In this document: positions 20,066-53,792 of the stretch, in pieces
Layout of the letters: each line of letters begins with the position of its first letter
Position numbering within the stretch: position 1 is the first letter of the stretch
Source of the DNA: Cladopsammia gracilis
Taxonomy: Eukaryota > Cnidaria > Anthozoa > Scleractinia > Dendrophylliidae
NCBI GenBank assembly: GCA_022457155.1
Contig: JAJGOT010000166.1
Span: 923,501-987,500 of the forward strand
Direction: 5' to 3'
Length of the DNA stretch: 64,000 nucleotides
Translations under genes and position numbers: made by a program
The notes under the pieces: model-generated
The model's input: only the letters and a program-made list of their open reading frames with translations
Told to the model about the DNA's origin: nothing
Databases searched by the model: none

Positions 20066-20373
20066 TTAAGCAGGCTCGACAGAGCTTCACGCAAGGGAGA
20101 CTGGAATCTAACATTCTTGTTTTCAAAATGGCTGCTTCCTTGGAATGATTGTTGCTTGAATTGTCGGAGGTGAGAGATCAAAGAACTTTTAAAAACTTTT
20201 TGTAAGTGGCCTAGCCTCTGGCCACATAAGGGAACCTCTAAGAAAAGGCAGACTGGTTACGCATTACTGCCCACGAAGAGAGCAGAAGTTCTTCAAGAAC
20301 ACGGAAGTCAAGAAGGGACGTGTAGCCCGTTGTAGCAAAATTGTCCAGTCCTGCAATATTTTTGTCTTTCGTT

Positions 20374-22674
20374 ATGGCACTTAGCCAGAGACTGCGGGAG
20401 CAGCTTTTGAAGGTGAATTTTAAGTGGCGGGGTATTCTGAAATCTAGCCGAAGAAAATATCCCCATGATCAAACAAGAGAAGTTTTTGAAGCTGCTAAGT
20501 CTGGAGATGCGGTTTTACTTAATGAAGTTCCTCAAGAGATGAACAGTAGCGAAAGAACTTCCGCGTTAGAAACAAAGATCTTCCATGATGATATTAAGCT
20601 TAATTTTAGGCAAGGCTGTGGCAGTTTGGAAACCAAAGGAGAATCCACTCCGCTAATAGTTGCTGCTGGAAGTGGAAATCTTGACTGTGTAAAAATACTT
20701 CTGAAATACAAAGCTAACATCGAAAGTCGAGGCCATCTTTTTTACAAGACCGAAGTTTCTACTTCACCTTTAATAGCCGCAGCTGGCAATGGACATGTTG
20801 ATGTTTTGAGTTTTTTGCTTGAAAATGGAGCTGATGTTAATGCCTGTACAAATGACAACTGCTCCCCCTTGATGGCAGCAAGCTTTTTTGGTCATGTTGA
20901 TGTAGTAAACTTTCTTGTCCAACACGGAGCTAACACAGATCTTCAAGACAAGAAGGGTTACACTGCCCTTCATCATGCTCTTTCTCACAAACATGACTCG
21001 TGTGATGTTGTGAGTTGTTTGATAAAAAATGGAGCTGATGTTAATGCATGTACGAATGACGACTGCACTCCTCTTATGATAGCAAGTGACTGTGGTAATG
21101 TGGATGCAGTTAACTGTGTTATTGAACATGGAGCTAACATTGAACTTCAAGACAAAGATGGTAAAACAGCTCTTCACCATGCCGTCCATCTCGAATATAC
21201 CTCTTTTGATGTTGTGAGTAGTTTGATTAAAAATGGAGGTGATGTTAATGCATATGATTATGACAACTGCACCCCTCTCATGGTAGCTAGCTGTTGGGGA
21301 TATGTGAATTTAGTAGTTTTTCTTATAGAACATGGAGCTGACATGGACCTGCAAGACACAAACGGTGATACAGCTCTTCACTATGCTGTTCGTGCAATGA
21401 ACAACTCAACTGAAATTGTTCGCACACTTTTGTCGTTTGGAGCATCCCAGTTGCATAACAGTCAAGGATTAACACCTCTTCTTTTAGCCAGCAATTACTG
21501 CAACAGTTCAGTGGTGGAGGATTTAATCAAGAGACCAGAGTGTACAAAAGAGCAAAGAGTTGATGCCTTAGAGCTTCTTGGTGCTTCTTTTACTGCTTCC
21601 TCTTTTGACACCCATCATAATTCTTGTCAGGCCAAGAGAGCATTTTTCTATATCAAACGTGGCATGGAAGAAAGGTTTGCCGATCCTTCACATACCTTGT
21701 TAAAACAATCAATGGAACCTGTGGAAGCTTATCAGAACAGAAAAGAGAGTCAAACCCTTCAGGAACTTGCTCAGATAGAAGGTGATATTGGTGCCATCAT
21801 CATGGAATGTCTTCTCATAAGAGAGAGAATCCTTGGAACAAATAATGCACTACTGCTTGGTCCAGTTAGAAGTGCTGCTGGTTACTATGAGCATCATAGT
21901 CATTTCATATGCATACAATTGCATAGACATGCAATGAAGATAGCCCAGAGCTGCAATCAGTCAGCCATTTGTGATTTACATGAATTAACTTCTTTATTAT
22001 CAAACAAAAGCATGTGGAGAGAAGATGTCTTTCTTGAATTACTTGAGCAAACAGTTCTTGAGTATGACAAACAACAAAAGTTGAGAAGAGGACTTGAAAA
22101 CGAGTCACACAAATTGCAAATCGAAGAAACGTTAGAGCCACTGTTTGATTCTACAATGAAACTTTTGGAAATCATTGCCAGATTTATTAATTGTGAAGAG
22201 GGCAAAACCTTAAATGTACATGTACTGGTGTTGCTGAAAAGACTGTGTTGCCTTAATCCTCGAGATAAATTAGGTGATACTTTGTTACACAAGGCTGTTG
22301 AACATGTCACAACTGATGGATTCCCATGCCCTGATATAGTGAAGCTTCTTTTGAATGCAGGATTCAATGTTAATGCCGTCAACAGCGATGGGTATACTCC
22401 ACTTCACGATGCCGTAACTAACTGGAGCAATGAGTCACACCATTTGATTGACATGTTGAAAATTTTGTTTGATGGAGGTGCTCATTATGATTTTGTCAAC
22501 AATGATGGTGAAACAGCCATGGACTTGGCTGATACTGACGAGGCTCGCAGAATTCTTTCAGAGGAAAGAAAACTGGAGTTAAAGTGTATCAGTGCCAGGG
22601 CTGTGAAAAAGTTTGGACTTCCTTATTTAGGGATTGTTCCTAAAACACTGGAAAAATACATTAGCATGCATTAA
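20374..22674 (+). CDS. FEM1: FEM1-like ankyrin-repeat protein 2
   Basis: A 766-residue intact, single-exon paralogue of the gene at 10937. Same architecture: about nine N-terminal ankyrin repeats, the FEM1 middle block (VDALELLGASFTASS, RGMEERFADPSHTLLKQ, LLIRERILGTNNALLLGP), two or three C-terminal ankyrin repeats (DTLLHKAVEHVTTDG, YTPLHDAV) and the PKTLEKYISMH end. Probable role: cullin-2 ligase substrate receptor. It differs from copy 1 right after the first five codons (RLREQLLKVNFKWRG in place of VPPRLPRR) and in ankyrin 6-7. That both frames stay open despite many substitutions argues that both are functional. The start is the ATG shared with copy 1. Confidence 0.9.
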   Translation: MALSQRLREQLLKVNFKWRGILKSSRRKYPHDQTREVFEAAKSGDAVLLNEVPQEMNSSERTSALETKIFHDDIKLNFRQGCGSLETKGESTPLIVAAGSGNLDCVKILLKYKANIESRGHLFYKTEVSTSPLIAAAGNGHVDVLSFLLENGADVNACTNDNCSPLMAASFFGHVDVVNFLVQHGANTDLQDKKGYTALHHALSHKHDSCDVVSCLIKNGADVNACTNDDCTPLMIASDCGNVDAVNCVIEHGANIELQDKDGKTALHHAVHLEYTSFDVVSSLIKNGGDVNAYDYDNCTPLMVASCWGYVNLVVFLIEHGADMDLQDTNGDTALHYAVRAMNNSTEIVRTLLSFGASQLHNSQGLTPLLLASNYCNSSVVEDLIKRPECTKEQRVDALELLGASFTASSFDTHHNSCQAKRAFFYIKRGMEERFADPSHTLLKQSMEPVEAYQNRKESQTLQELAQIEGDIGAIIMECLLIRERILGTNNALLLGPVRSAAGYYEHHSHFICIQLHRHAMKIAQSCNQSAICDLHELTSLLSNKSMWREDVFLELLEQTVLEYDKQQKLRRGLENESHKLQIEETLEPLFDSTMKLLEIIARFINCEEGKTLNVHVLVLLKRLCCLNPRDKLGDTLLHKAVEHVTTDGFPCPDIVKLLLNAGFNVNAVNSDGYTPLHDAVTNWSNESHHLIDMLKILFDGGAHYDFVNNDGETAMDLADTDEARRILSEERKLELKCISARAVKKFGLPYLGIVPKTLEKYISMH

Positions 22675-22679
22675 AATTA

Positions 22680-23400
22680 ATGGCAAACATATGCATATGG
22701 AGATTCAGTAACTTTGCTAAATAAATAAGTGGTTGCTTTCTCCTAAATGAGCACAGTGAACTATCTTCCATGTACTTACTGAAAAAACTACTCTCCATGC
22801 ATCGATCTTTACCAATTCTGAAGAATTTTTCGTTATACGATTTCGAAATATTCTCATGGAATCACAAAATTGGACCATTATTTCTTGGTTTCCATTATTA
22901 CAAACATGGTTTTTTGGCTTTTTAAAGGGACACAAAAAAGTTGCATTGCCTGCTTTAAGATTATTCCACTGAAAAAGAAGTTTAATAATTAAATTTTTAT
23001 AAAACGTTTACACAGCTATATTTATTTCATCTAGTTTATCAAAAAATATAATACAAAGAGCGACTTTTTTGGCTGCAGATTGCTAGGATGGAAATATTTT
23101 TCAAGTTTTGATCCCTCGGAGTATTGGAAATTTAATTGCAAAAAAAAAAATGATGGTGTTTTCTTTTTCTTTTTAATAAACACTTTTATTTATTAACTTT
23201 GCACAATACTTCTTACAATAGTCTTACTACATAAAACTAACCTACTTGTGATATATGAATTTTTAATTCGAGTAATCACTTTGTGTTTTCATTTTGTTGT
23301 TCCAAGAACAATTTCATGTTTGAGTCAATTGGTACTTAGTTAAAATTTGTCCAGTGTTGAGAAAACGCGCCCAAACCTCCATGATATAGGTATAACCCTA
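22680..23400. other. 3' flank of FEM1-like gene 2
   Basis: Aligned with 13430-13608 and 14195-14640 of unit A. Contains A- and T-rich tracts. No gene is visible. Confidence 0.6.
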
Positions 23401-23725
23401 ATTAACTCCCAAGAGTGCCACAAATCAAAATTCAATAAAAATTCCAAATTTCGTTCTCAAAAATATTGAAAAATAAAAGATACTATGCAAAAGTACTGCC
23501 CAAGAGGTTTCATTTGAATGGTCACACCATAGGATTTCATCAACAGACTCAAAAGTTAGAACAAATGGTACCATGCAAAAGTACTGCCAAAGAGGTTTCA
23601 TTTGAATGGTCACACCATAGAATTTCATCAACAGACTCAAAAGTTAGAACAAATGGTACATGTACCATGCAAAAGTACTGCCGAAGAGGTTTCATTTGAA
23701 TGGTCACACCATAGAGTTTGGGCTC
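23401..23725. repeat. Array-bearing repeat element, locus 1 (88-bp monomers)
   Basis: Starts TTAACTCCCAAGAGTGCCAC, then AAAATTCAATAAAAATTCC, then about three tandem monomers containing TTTCATTTGAATGGTCACAC and CAACAGACTCAAAAGTTAGA. The distal end is truncated inside a monomer. The same family occurs at seven other loci in the window. Confidence 0.85.
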
Positions 23726-23993
23726 ATTCTCGGTGTAAAAACCTGCCAAACTCGCAAATGATGAAAACAATAAAAACAAAAGGTTAAAACTGAAACATTA
23801 GAGTGCTAGACAACAAAGGTAGAAGACAAAAAAGTCACAGGCTTTTACACTGAGCCAAACCCAGTTTCACAGTAAGAAAACAGCAAATTTATTTTTGTCA
23901 AACACTAAATAACAAAGAGTATTACAGTAAGGGATTTGTTCAGAGCTATCAGATTAAAGGTGATACTAGTGTATTATTGAGTCAGTTTACCTT

Positions 23994-24142
23994 CTATATT
24001 GTTGTGGGTCAAAATTTTCCTTGGTTCAAAATTTATTTTCCTTTGTTTAAAACTCATTATCATACATTATCATGCATTTTCATACCCCGAAACAAAGAAA
24101 AATAAAATTTTGAACCAAGGAAAATTTTGACCCACAACATAT
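23994..24142. mobile_element. Foldback MITE with TA target site
   Basis: Arms TTGTTGTGGGTCAAAATTTT and complement. Same family as the inner element at 4095-4234. Unit A reads TTCTATGCAACTTCAG at the equivalent place (about 14812), while unit B has TTCTATA-element-TATACAACTTCAG. This confirms insertion at a TA. Confidence 0.85.
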
Positions 24143-24144
24143 AC

Positions 24145-24772
24145 AACTTCAGAAATGTGCTGATAATATTAAGAAAGACATTCGTTGCTGATCAAATCTA
24201 ATCGGTAACTCATTAGTAGGGACTATTCTTTCTAAGAAATAAAAAGTCGATTAGAATTTATTTTAAATATAATTATATACCAGTAAATTAATTATGAATG
24301 AGTTGATGTTATTAAAGTTGTGGTTATTGTTTATTGTGGTATGTAAGTATGAATGTTTATTCATTTGTTTCATGATAAGAAGAAATTGGTCGAAATCGGA
24401 AGTGAGCTTGGTCCACGCATGCGAATCTGTGACAGTGTCCCTTTCATGACATTATGAATAGAATCATTACCAATCATTTTGCAAAAAATAAGGCTTGTAG
24501 TCTAAGAGGACAGACTCAATATTCACGAAAAATTCCAAATTTTGTTTAGTAAAATGTTGAAAAACTTAGATCAAGTAAATTTAAATATTTGAATCAAGTT
24601 TGGAAAGTACTGTCATGCTAGATACAGTGAAAACTAGTGAAGTGCAGCCTCGTTCCTCCACATGTTAAATAGCATGTGACATCACTCATTGAAGGAATGA
24701 GACTGGGTCGAGCAAATAAATGAATTTATTATTAATTATTTATTGCAAATTTGATGTCATTACTCCACAGGG
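24145..24772. other. Spacer, no gene seen
   Basis: The end of unit B homology falls near 24377. The rest is unremarkable, apart from TACTCCACAGGG at 24761-24772, which is the left target duplication of the next SINE. Confidence 0.5.
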
Positions 24773-25071
24773 AGTGTGGAGGCACGGTGGTCTAGTGGTT
24801 AGCGCGTCGGACTTTCAACCTGAAGGTCGGTGGTTCGAGCCTGGTCTCTGCCGTCGTGTTGTTTCCTTAGACAAGAAACTTTACTCCACACTGTCTCTCT
24901 CCACCCAGGTGTATAAATGCGTACCGGCGAGATAAAATGCTGGGGGGAACCCTGCGATGGACTAGCATCCCATCCAGGGGGGAGTAGCAATATTCCTAGT
25001 TGCTTCATGCTACAGAAACCGGGTTAAGCTTAGGCCGTGTGGGCCATCCGTGGCTCGTGTGCGACTTTACC
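24773..25071 (+). mobile_element. tRNA-Glu-derived SINE (plus strand), complete
   Basis: Head GGCACGGTGGTCTAGTGG...GGTTCGAGCC supplies polymerase III A and B boxes. The body ends GTGCGACTTTACC. Flanked by a 12-bp target duplication TACTCCACAGGG (24761-24772 and 25072-25083). 299 bp. Confidence 0.95.
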
Positions 25072-25074
25072 TAC

Positions 25075-25614
25075 TCCACAGGGCACCCAGGCTCGTGAAC
25101 ACCATCTCTCGTTGGCAAAATATAAGAATTTATATGGAAACTTGTTCAAACTTAATTTATCACTGGTTCAGTTAGTAAATAACAGTAAAACAGCAAATAA
25201 AGCTTACACTTCAAAAGTTGTCCATGTGTTGTTTCTGCGATTAGACTGTGCTAATTACGGGTGGCGTCAATTCTGTACATATTTGAAAATCAATAAAAGT
25301 GTTGTTGTTGTTGTTTTGTATCACTCATTCAAAACTAGTGGTCTGTAGTTTCTGTGGGGCCAAGCACAAAAAAAGTCACAACATGCTCTTATTCAAAGTT
25401 CTTTATTCGTGGTACAAGAAATGACTACAAGATGCTACAAGATGAAAATGTTAACAAATACGTGTTACAGTTGAACATAAAAGAGTTATTATGGGCAGGA
25501 AAATGAATTGTGATCGACGATGCAAAAAAAATTTCAAACGTTGTTGTGTTCCAGTTTCACGAAAGTAGTAGACGAGCGATTTATAATAAAACTTACGAAG
25601 GATAATTTGACAGG
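25075..25614. other. Spacer, no gene seen
   Basis: Contains a short (GTT)n tract near 25300 and AT-rich DNA. No supported gene. Confidence 0.4.
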
Positions 25615-26120
25615 TGCCGGGGGAGGGGGTACTCCCATATTTGAGCTATATAGGTATGTGCCGCTGTGAAGGGTATGGTTTTCAGGCAGTTTAGTCTGGG
25701 AAAGGGTATAGTAATCAGATTTTTGGTCTAGAATAGGGTATCATTTTCCGCAAAGCAATGGATGTGTGAAGAATAATTATTCAGTCTAGACAGGGTTTTT
25801 ACTGGCAAATGACATTTAAAAATTGGTACAAAAAAACAAAACTCAACAAGTTTAAATAAACTGAGAGCATTATTTAGAGTCTATTTAAGCATGTGACTAT
25901 GATATTGTTTTTGGTGTGCTTCGTAGACTGTGATGGTGTACAAGTTTCTGGAAAAAAGCAAGTCTGGAATAGGTCTAGGATAGGGTAGGGTTTTGCAATG
26001 TTAAGCCTAGAATGGGGTTGCAAAATACTATTAATGGTCTAGTAAATAGGTTAAGGGGCTCAGAGTCTCAGTGGCACACCCCCACCCAAAAATTTGCAGA
26101 GTACCCCCCACCCCCTCGCC
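25615..26120. mobile_element. GGGGGTACTC-ended repeat
   Basis: G-rich left end AGGGGGTACTCCCATAT and complementary C-rich right end GAGTACCCCCCACC enclose repeated AGGGTATGGTTTTCAGG- and TCTAGAATAGGGTAT-like words. I recall similar repeats from coral genomes; not searched. No ORF. Confidence 0.65.
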
Positions 26121-26239
26121 CCAAACTATTTAAACGAAACTTAAAGTAATTACATGATTATACTAAATAAAAATACACGCGTGACAAACATTCTGTAAAC
26201 AAAAAATACAAACAGAATAACCAAGTCATCACAAAAACG

Positions 26240-26676
26240 GAAGGGCATACCGGAACCGGAAGTTAGTGCCCTAACCCCGCGAAAAATGACGCAATGCAAG
26301 CGCGGGAGGACTGGTATGAAGTATTCTTTGTTTCAATACAAATATGGCGGACAATTTTCGCGGGCGACAAGAGAACAAGGCAAAACGAGAATACGAATGT
26401 GTCCTCTCCAGATATGATTGGAGCAAGTGATATTAATCCTAAATACTCATCATATGGTCCATAACAAAATCCGGTATCGTATGTCTTTTTTGCCTCAGTT
26501 GATCAACAGGAATTTTGATTTATTTTTACACGAAAATTCAAGTTGAGTCGGCGCCATCACGTGTGTTTTTGCGTCTAGAAAATCTTGGTTGTTTTTCTTC
26601 GCTATGGACAGATTTTGACATCCTTAACGGGTGTTTATTATCATAAGATTTACTTACGCCAGTTCGTTGTTTAGTT
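26240..26676 (+). promoter_or_regulatory. Probable RAD54L2 promoter and 5' leader
   Basis: Upstream of the RAD54L2 start there is an ETS-type site CCGGAAGT (26256-26263) and a YY1-type AATATGGCGG (26341-26350) in a locally GC-richer stretch. Both are typical of TATA-less housekeeping promoters. The transcription start is not known and an upstream non-coding exon is possible. Confidence 0.45.
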
Positions 26677-49697
<23,021 letters not shown>

Positions 49698-49924
49698 AAA
49701 GATGACAAAGACTTAACCACTGTATTTTATTTGTTACTTGGTTAAAAACAACGACGAAACGAACCGTGTTGGGACTAAAAAATGGGCCTTTTCGCAAGAG
49801 TATTTATCTTGGAAAGTCAGCAGCTATTCCCAGTTGGAGACACTCGTAGGCCCGCAATGCGTACAGATTCGGGGCTTCATCGATGCAGAATGGAACTGTA
49901 ATTATATATTATGGAACTAAATGC

Positions 49925-49930
49925 AATAAA
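49925..49930 (+). other. RAD54L2: Polyadenylation signal AATAAA for RAD54L2
   Basis: AATAAA lies 228 bp after the stop, so a short 3' UTR ending near 49950 is plausible. Confidence 0.6.
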
Positions 49931-50054
49931 GCAACAAGGAATATTGTGATTAAATTTCGAAGGAAATCCGCGGTTATCAGGCAAGGGCCTTCTTTCCTTC
50001 TTAAAGTCAAACTTTCACCCGTATAATATAGTTCTAATACGTACGTAGCTTTTG

Positions 50055-50430
50055 CGACTGTGTATGAAAGGCACAGGTCATCGTCACTCGCTCCTCCAAC
50101 TTTGAAAGAAGGACACAGCAGTGTGGCATCATTTCAGGGGGAAGGTACTGTGGACACCGAAAGGCTCGAGTCATCATCACCCACCCCTCCCATTGTAAAA
50201 GAAGGGAAAAACAGTTTGGTACCCCAGGGGGAGGGAAGTGTGGACACCGAAAGGCTCGAGTCATCATCACCCACCCCTCCCATTGTAAAAGAAGGGAACA
50301 ACAGTTTGGTACCCCAGGGGAAGGGAAGTGTGGACACCGAAACGCACGAGTCATCATCACCCACCCCTCCCATTGTAAAAGAAGGGAGCAACAGTCTGGT
50401 ACCCCAGGGGGGAGGGAAGCGTGGCGATGT
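50055..50430 (+). repeat. Orphan copies of the RAD54L2 C-terminal 90-bp repeat
   Basis: About four tandem units encoding ESSSPTPPIVKEG-NSLVPQG, the same repeat as the end of exon 19, lie beyond the stop and the predicted polyadenylation site. The frame is open from 50060 to 50539. The units are nearly identical to each other at the DNA level. It may be an alternative terminal exon or a non-transcribed spill-over of the array. Confidence 0.8.
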
Positions 50431-50654
50431 GCAGTTTTTAATGTATGCTTCGGTGAACAGTGCGGGCAGGACATGGGAAATTCCTCTGGGAATTGTGCAG
50501 TCGCGTTTTGTTATCAAAATATCTAAAGCGGCGTTTTAGTTTCAGACTTATTTCACAGCACGTTCACTTCCCTCGAATTTTATCAGTTAAATCATTTGCC
50601 GGATATCTTGAGTTCACACACAGTGAACATTTCAAAAATACTTTTTTTCTAAAA

Positions 50655-50842
50655 TTAATACAGCTATTTCAATTACCGTTGTCGGATGAAAAAAGCTCAA
50701 AGCCAAGACCGCAAGGTAGTATGGGATTTATATGCATAAATTCACCACAACGGCTATTAAGAACTATCCATACTACCTTGCGGTCTTGGCTTGTAGGCTT
50801 TAAGCTTTCATCCGACAACATTAATTGAAATAGCTGTATACA
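50655..50842. mobile_element. Hairpin MITE
   Basis: ATACAGCTATTTCAATT, GTTGTCGGATGAAA and AGCCAAGACCGCAAGGTAGT, each with its complement on the right arm. Confidence 0.85.
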
Positions 50843-50947
50843 ACTTATTTCCTTGCATGATACACATAATCCTGGTGCCTTTTTATTTTTGCGGGTTTAA
50901 ATTTGCGTAAAACCTTCAAGTTTCCCTGGAAAATTTATCGCTTTTAA

Positions 50948-51365
50948 AGGGAACCTCCATTGTCAGAACAAATTGACGTTAAATTATTGGAAATAAAGTC
51001 GAAATTTAAAATTTTTAAAAAGCAGGTGCAAATATAATTTTAGTGTACAAATAAAATGGATATCAATATCGCCTATTTTCGCTTTCAAATTTCCCGCGCG
51101 CGCCATTTTGAATATTCATGACGTGTTACGGTTGCCGCTGCTGTTAAGAATCGAAGTTCTTTTGTATGCAACAATTAGACAACCGTTACACGTCATAAAT
51201 ATTCAAAATGGCGGCGCGCGGAAAATTTAAAAACGAAAATAGGCGATATTCATATCCATTTTTTTGTACACTAAAATTATATTTGCACCTGCCTTTTAAA
51301 AAATTTTAATTTAGACTTTATTTCCAAGAATTTTACGTCATTTTGTTATAACAATGGAGATTCAC
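50948..51365. mobile_element. TTAA-flanked foldback element, copy 2
   Basis: Same family as 17619-18041. TTAA at 50944-50947 on the left; the right end is mutated (GGAGATTCACTC). The central unpaired 55 bp is reverse-complemented relative to copy 1. Confidence 0.85.
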
Positions 51366-51439
51366 TCCCGAAAACGGCCATGATAAAAAAAGGGCAAAAA
51401 AAAAAAAATCCATGTTTCACTTTGTAGTATACATATATT

Positions 51440-51650
51440 GAAAAACAAACCGGCATACCAAATGAAAGTGCTGCTCAGTAGCTTTCATTTAAATGATCAC
51501 ACTTGAGGATTTCATGCACAGACTCAAAATGTCGGACCACCTTGTCGGACATCTTAATAAACAGTACCACAGGAAATTACTGCTCAATAGCTTTCATTTG
51601 AATGGTCGCACTGCGTTTTTAAACACAGACCTCAAAAGTTCAAATCGTAC
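51440..51650. repeat. Array-bearing repeat element, locus 6 (degenerate)
   Basis: About two diverged monomers in reverse orientation (GCTCAGTAGCTTTCATTTAA, GGTCGCACTG, CAGACTCAAAATGTCGG). Confidence 0.7.
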
Positions 51651-51873
51651 TGCATAAGCGGAAATTTGAACAAAGATATTTAACTTTTTCAGTGTACGTT
51701 TTTATATAAACCCCCGCTAAAACAAAGAAGCACTAGATAGTTTCGCGTCGTGTTTGCACAATGTTACAAAAGTGTCAAACTTTACAGCTAACTGGTTTAT
51801 TTTGTAACGAGGCTTGAAGGAAAGATTGTAATTAAACCATGTGTTTTTGCACGATTGTCGATCGAGTGATCTT

Positions 51874-52083
51874 AAAGGTGATGTTACACGGGACGTTTCG
51901 CAACGACGATTTTTAGCGCAACATGGGTGCGCGGACGATTTTCTAAGCAATTTTTGCGTTGCGAAGTTTTTGAATCAGCTTCAAAAACTTGCAACGCAAA
52001 AACCCGAATTTTACTCAAGTTGTTTCGTGTAACGTATCTGTCGTTAATTTTGTTGCGAATCGTCCCGTGTAACGTCACCCTAA
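51874..52083. mobile_element. GGTGATGTTACACGGG foldback, copy 2
   Basis: AAAGGTGATGTTACACGGGA and right end CCCGTGTAACGTCACCCTAA. Middle identical in design to 48121-48344. Confidence 0.85.
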
Positions 52084-52299
52084 GTTAATCACTATAAGAT
52101 CAAACAATCTGCAAAGTGGTTCTGAAATATCATTTCTGATGTTAAGAGGACATTCATATTATTTCTAGAAATTATAAAATTCACGGTTTATTGGGGACTG
52201 TACTTGGTTTGAAATAAACATTCATTCATTGCTCAGAATTGGTGTTTTTGATTTTTCTCTGTAGATTTAAAGAAATGTAGAATCATGCACGCGTGTCAT

Positions 52300-52425
52300 C
52301 TAGAGTCAGAGATGATCGGGGATGTCTACGATTTCGTGTTTCAAATGTCGGCAAAATCTGGGACGGTCGGGAAGCAGCGAAATGCCCGATCGTCTTGGAT
52401 TTTTCCGACATGTAAACTCACAAAT
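52300..52425. repeat. Partial copy of the CCGTCCCAGATTTTGC element
   Basis: GGCAAAATCTGGGACGGTCG and GCCCGATCGTCTTGGATTTT match the right half of 47266-47490. Confidence 0.65.
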
Positions 52426-52504
52426 GAAAAGTGTTTCGCTTTTTGTGTGCAGACCAAACAATTTTTATGGAAGCTTAATATGCTGCCCGTAAAAGGTGCT
52501 TCTC

Positions 52505-52777
52505 ATGGAGTGCAACTTGTCTCGCAAAAAATATTGGTTTTTTTTTTTTACAATTGACGTATCTGTTATAAGAAACAAGTTGCAAGAGCCATGTTACACC
52601 TACTTTTGTCGTGCAACTTGAAGAAATCTATTGCAGAAAGTAGAAAACGATTAATTTTTCGTACAACTAAAAACAAAAATTCAGTTGGCTGCACAAAAAA
52701 TCATGCGCGCAACTTGCAACAATTTTCTTGCGAGACAAGTTGAAGAAAACAAAAGTGTAAAGTGTAACAGCACCTTA
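52505..52777. mobile_element. CAACTTGTCTCGC foldback
   Basis: CAACTTGTCTCGCAAAAAAT and, inverted, TTCTTGCGAGACAAGTTG; the interior repeats GTGCAACTTGAAG/CGCAACTTGC words. Related words at 60315-60900. Confidence 0.7.
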
Positions 52778-52832
52778 AAGCAGAAATTCGGCAATATTTC
52801 GCTTTCAAACCAAATGTTACATTTTCGCGCAA

Positions 52833-53108
52833 GCGGCGAATCGTTTTAAACATGTAGCAATCTTACGCCAAACTGCTGGACTTGGGTCAGATGAAAACGA
52901 ACCGACGAAGGTTAGCAAATGCTCAAGCGCACAAGGTTAGATGAAAATTTATCGATGTGCTTATACGTTTGCGGCGAATCGTTTTAAACATGTAGCAACC
53001 TTAAGCCAAAACTGCAGGACTTGGGTCGGGTGAAAACGAACCGACGAAGGTTAGCAAATGCTCAAGCGCACAAGGTTAGGTGAAAATTTATCGATGTGCT
53101 TATACGTT
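52833..53108. repeat. Two-copy tandem repeat, 138 bp
   Basis: GCGGCGAATCGTTTTAAACA starts each unit (52833 and 52971); the copies are over 90 percent alike by eye. Confidence 0.9.
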
Positions 53109-53125
53109 TGCGCCAGTTTTTATAG

Positions 53126-53172
53126 CCTGCGAATACAGCCCCTCTCATTGCTCCCGGGTATTCGCAGGCTAC
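53126..53172. repeat. Short hairpin TAGCCTGCGAATAC
   Basis: TAGCCTGCGAATAC and complement with a 19-bp loop; a minimal MITE. Confidence 0.8.
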
Positions 53173-53403
53173 GGTTTTTACAAATGTATCGCGTAGTCTG
53201 ACCTATGCATACATCGCTTGAATCACTCACTAGCAGTGAAGATCAAACAAAAAATGTACCCATTTTTATTTTGCAAAAAAATGAAAGCACCGCTCAAAAC
53301 GCGAAAAGTGAATTGGTCTCAAGGTAAATGCGACAAACATTTCTTACAATCGATCGTTAGTTTTTAGAAGGTGTCCCCCAATTTTTAAAACGTTATGTAT
53401 AAT

Positions 53404-53638
53404 CAGAAACCCATAAGTGGGTTGAAACCTGCAACTGTCTCCTGTACGCTTCAAAACAAGCTTCCGATGATTCAATTTGCTAAGAAGTTGTTACAGCCAT
53501 ATTTGGAAAATCAAGATAAAAGTATTAACCAATCAATTCGCTAGAACAACTTGCTTCCAAATATGGTACTAAGCAAAAAATGAATATTCGGAAGCTGTGA
53601 TTGCGCGTTACACTTTTCAACCCACTTATGGGTTTCTG
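53404..53638. mobile_element. MITE with CAGAAACCCATAAGTGGG ends
   Basis: The inverted ends CAGAAACCCATAAGTGGGTT enclose a longer imperfect fold (CTTCCGA, CCATATTTGGAA). No ORF. Confidence 0.85.
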
Positions 53639-53792
53639 GTATAAATTATATTAGGTTGGGCACGATAATGGATTATATTTTTCATGCGCATTTTGTTAAG
53701 TTTTCACAAATTGAAACCGGAGATTTGTACAGGCTTTCAACACACATCTAAAATTAATTCTTAATTGTACGAAGACACACTCACAAAAAGAT

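Larger units (their letters stand above)
15283..24377. repeat. Segmental duplication, unit B
   Basis: Second copy of the FEM1-like gene region. 15286-15790 matches the far-upstream flank of gene 1. Homology resumes at 20080 (GGGAGACTGGAATCTAACAT) and runs to about 24377, where it stops at the place where unit A has its inverted pLTR pair. The 4.3 kb between 15790 and 20080 has no counterpart in unit A. Confidence 0.8.

Noticed and set aside
24720..24935. 71-residue plus-strand frame
   Set aside because: It runs through the tRNA-derived SINE head and has no independent support.
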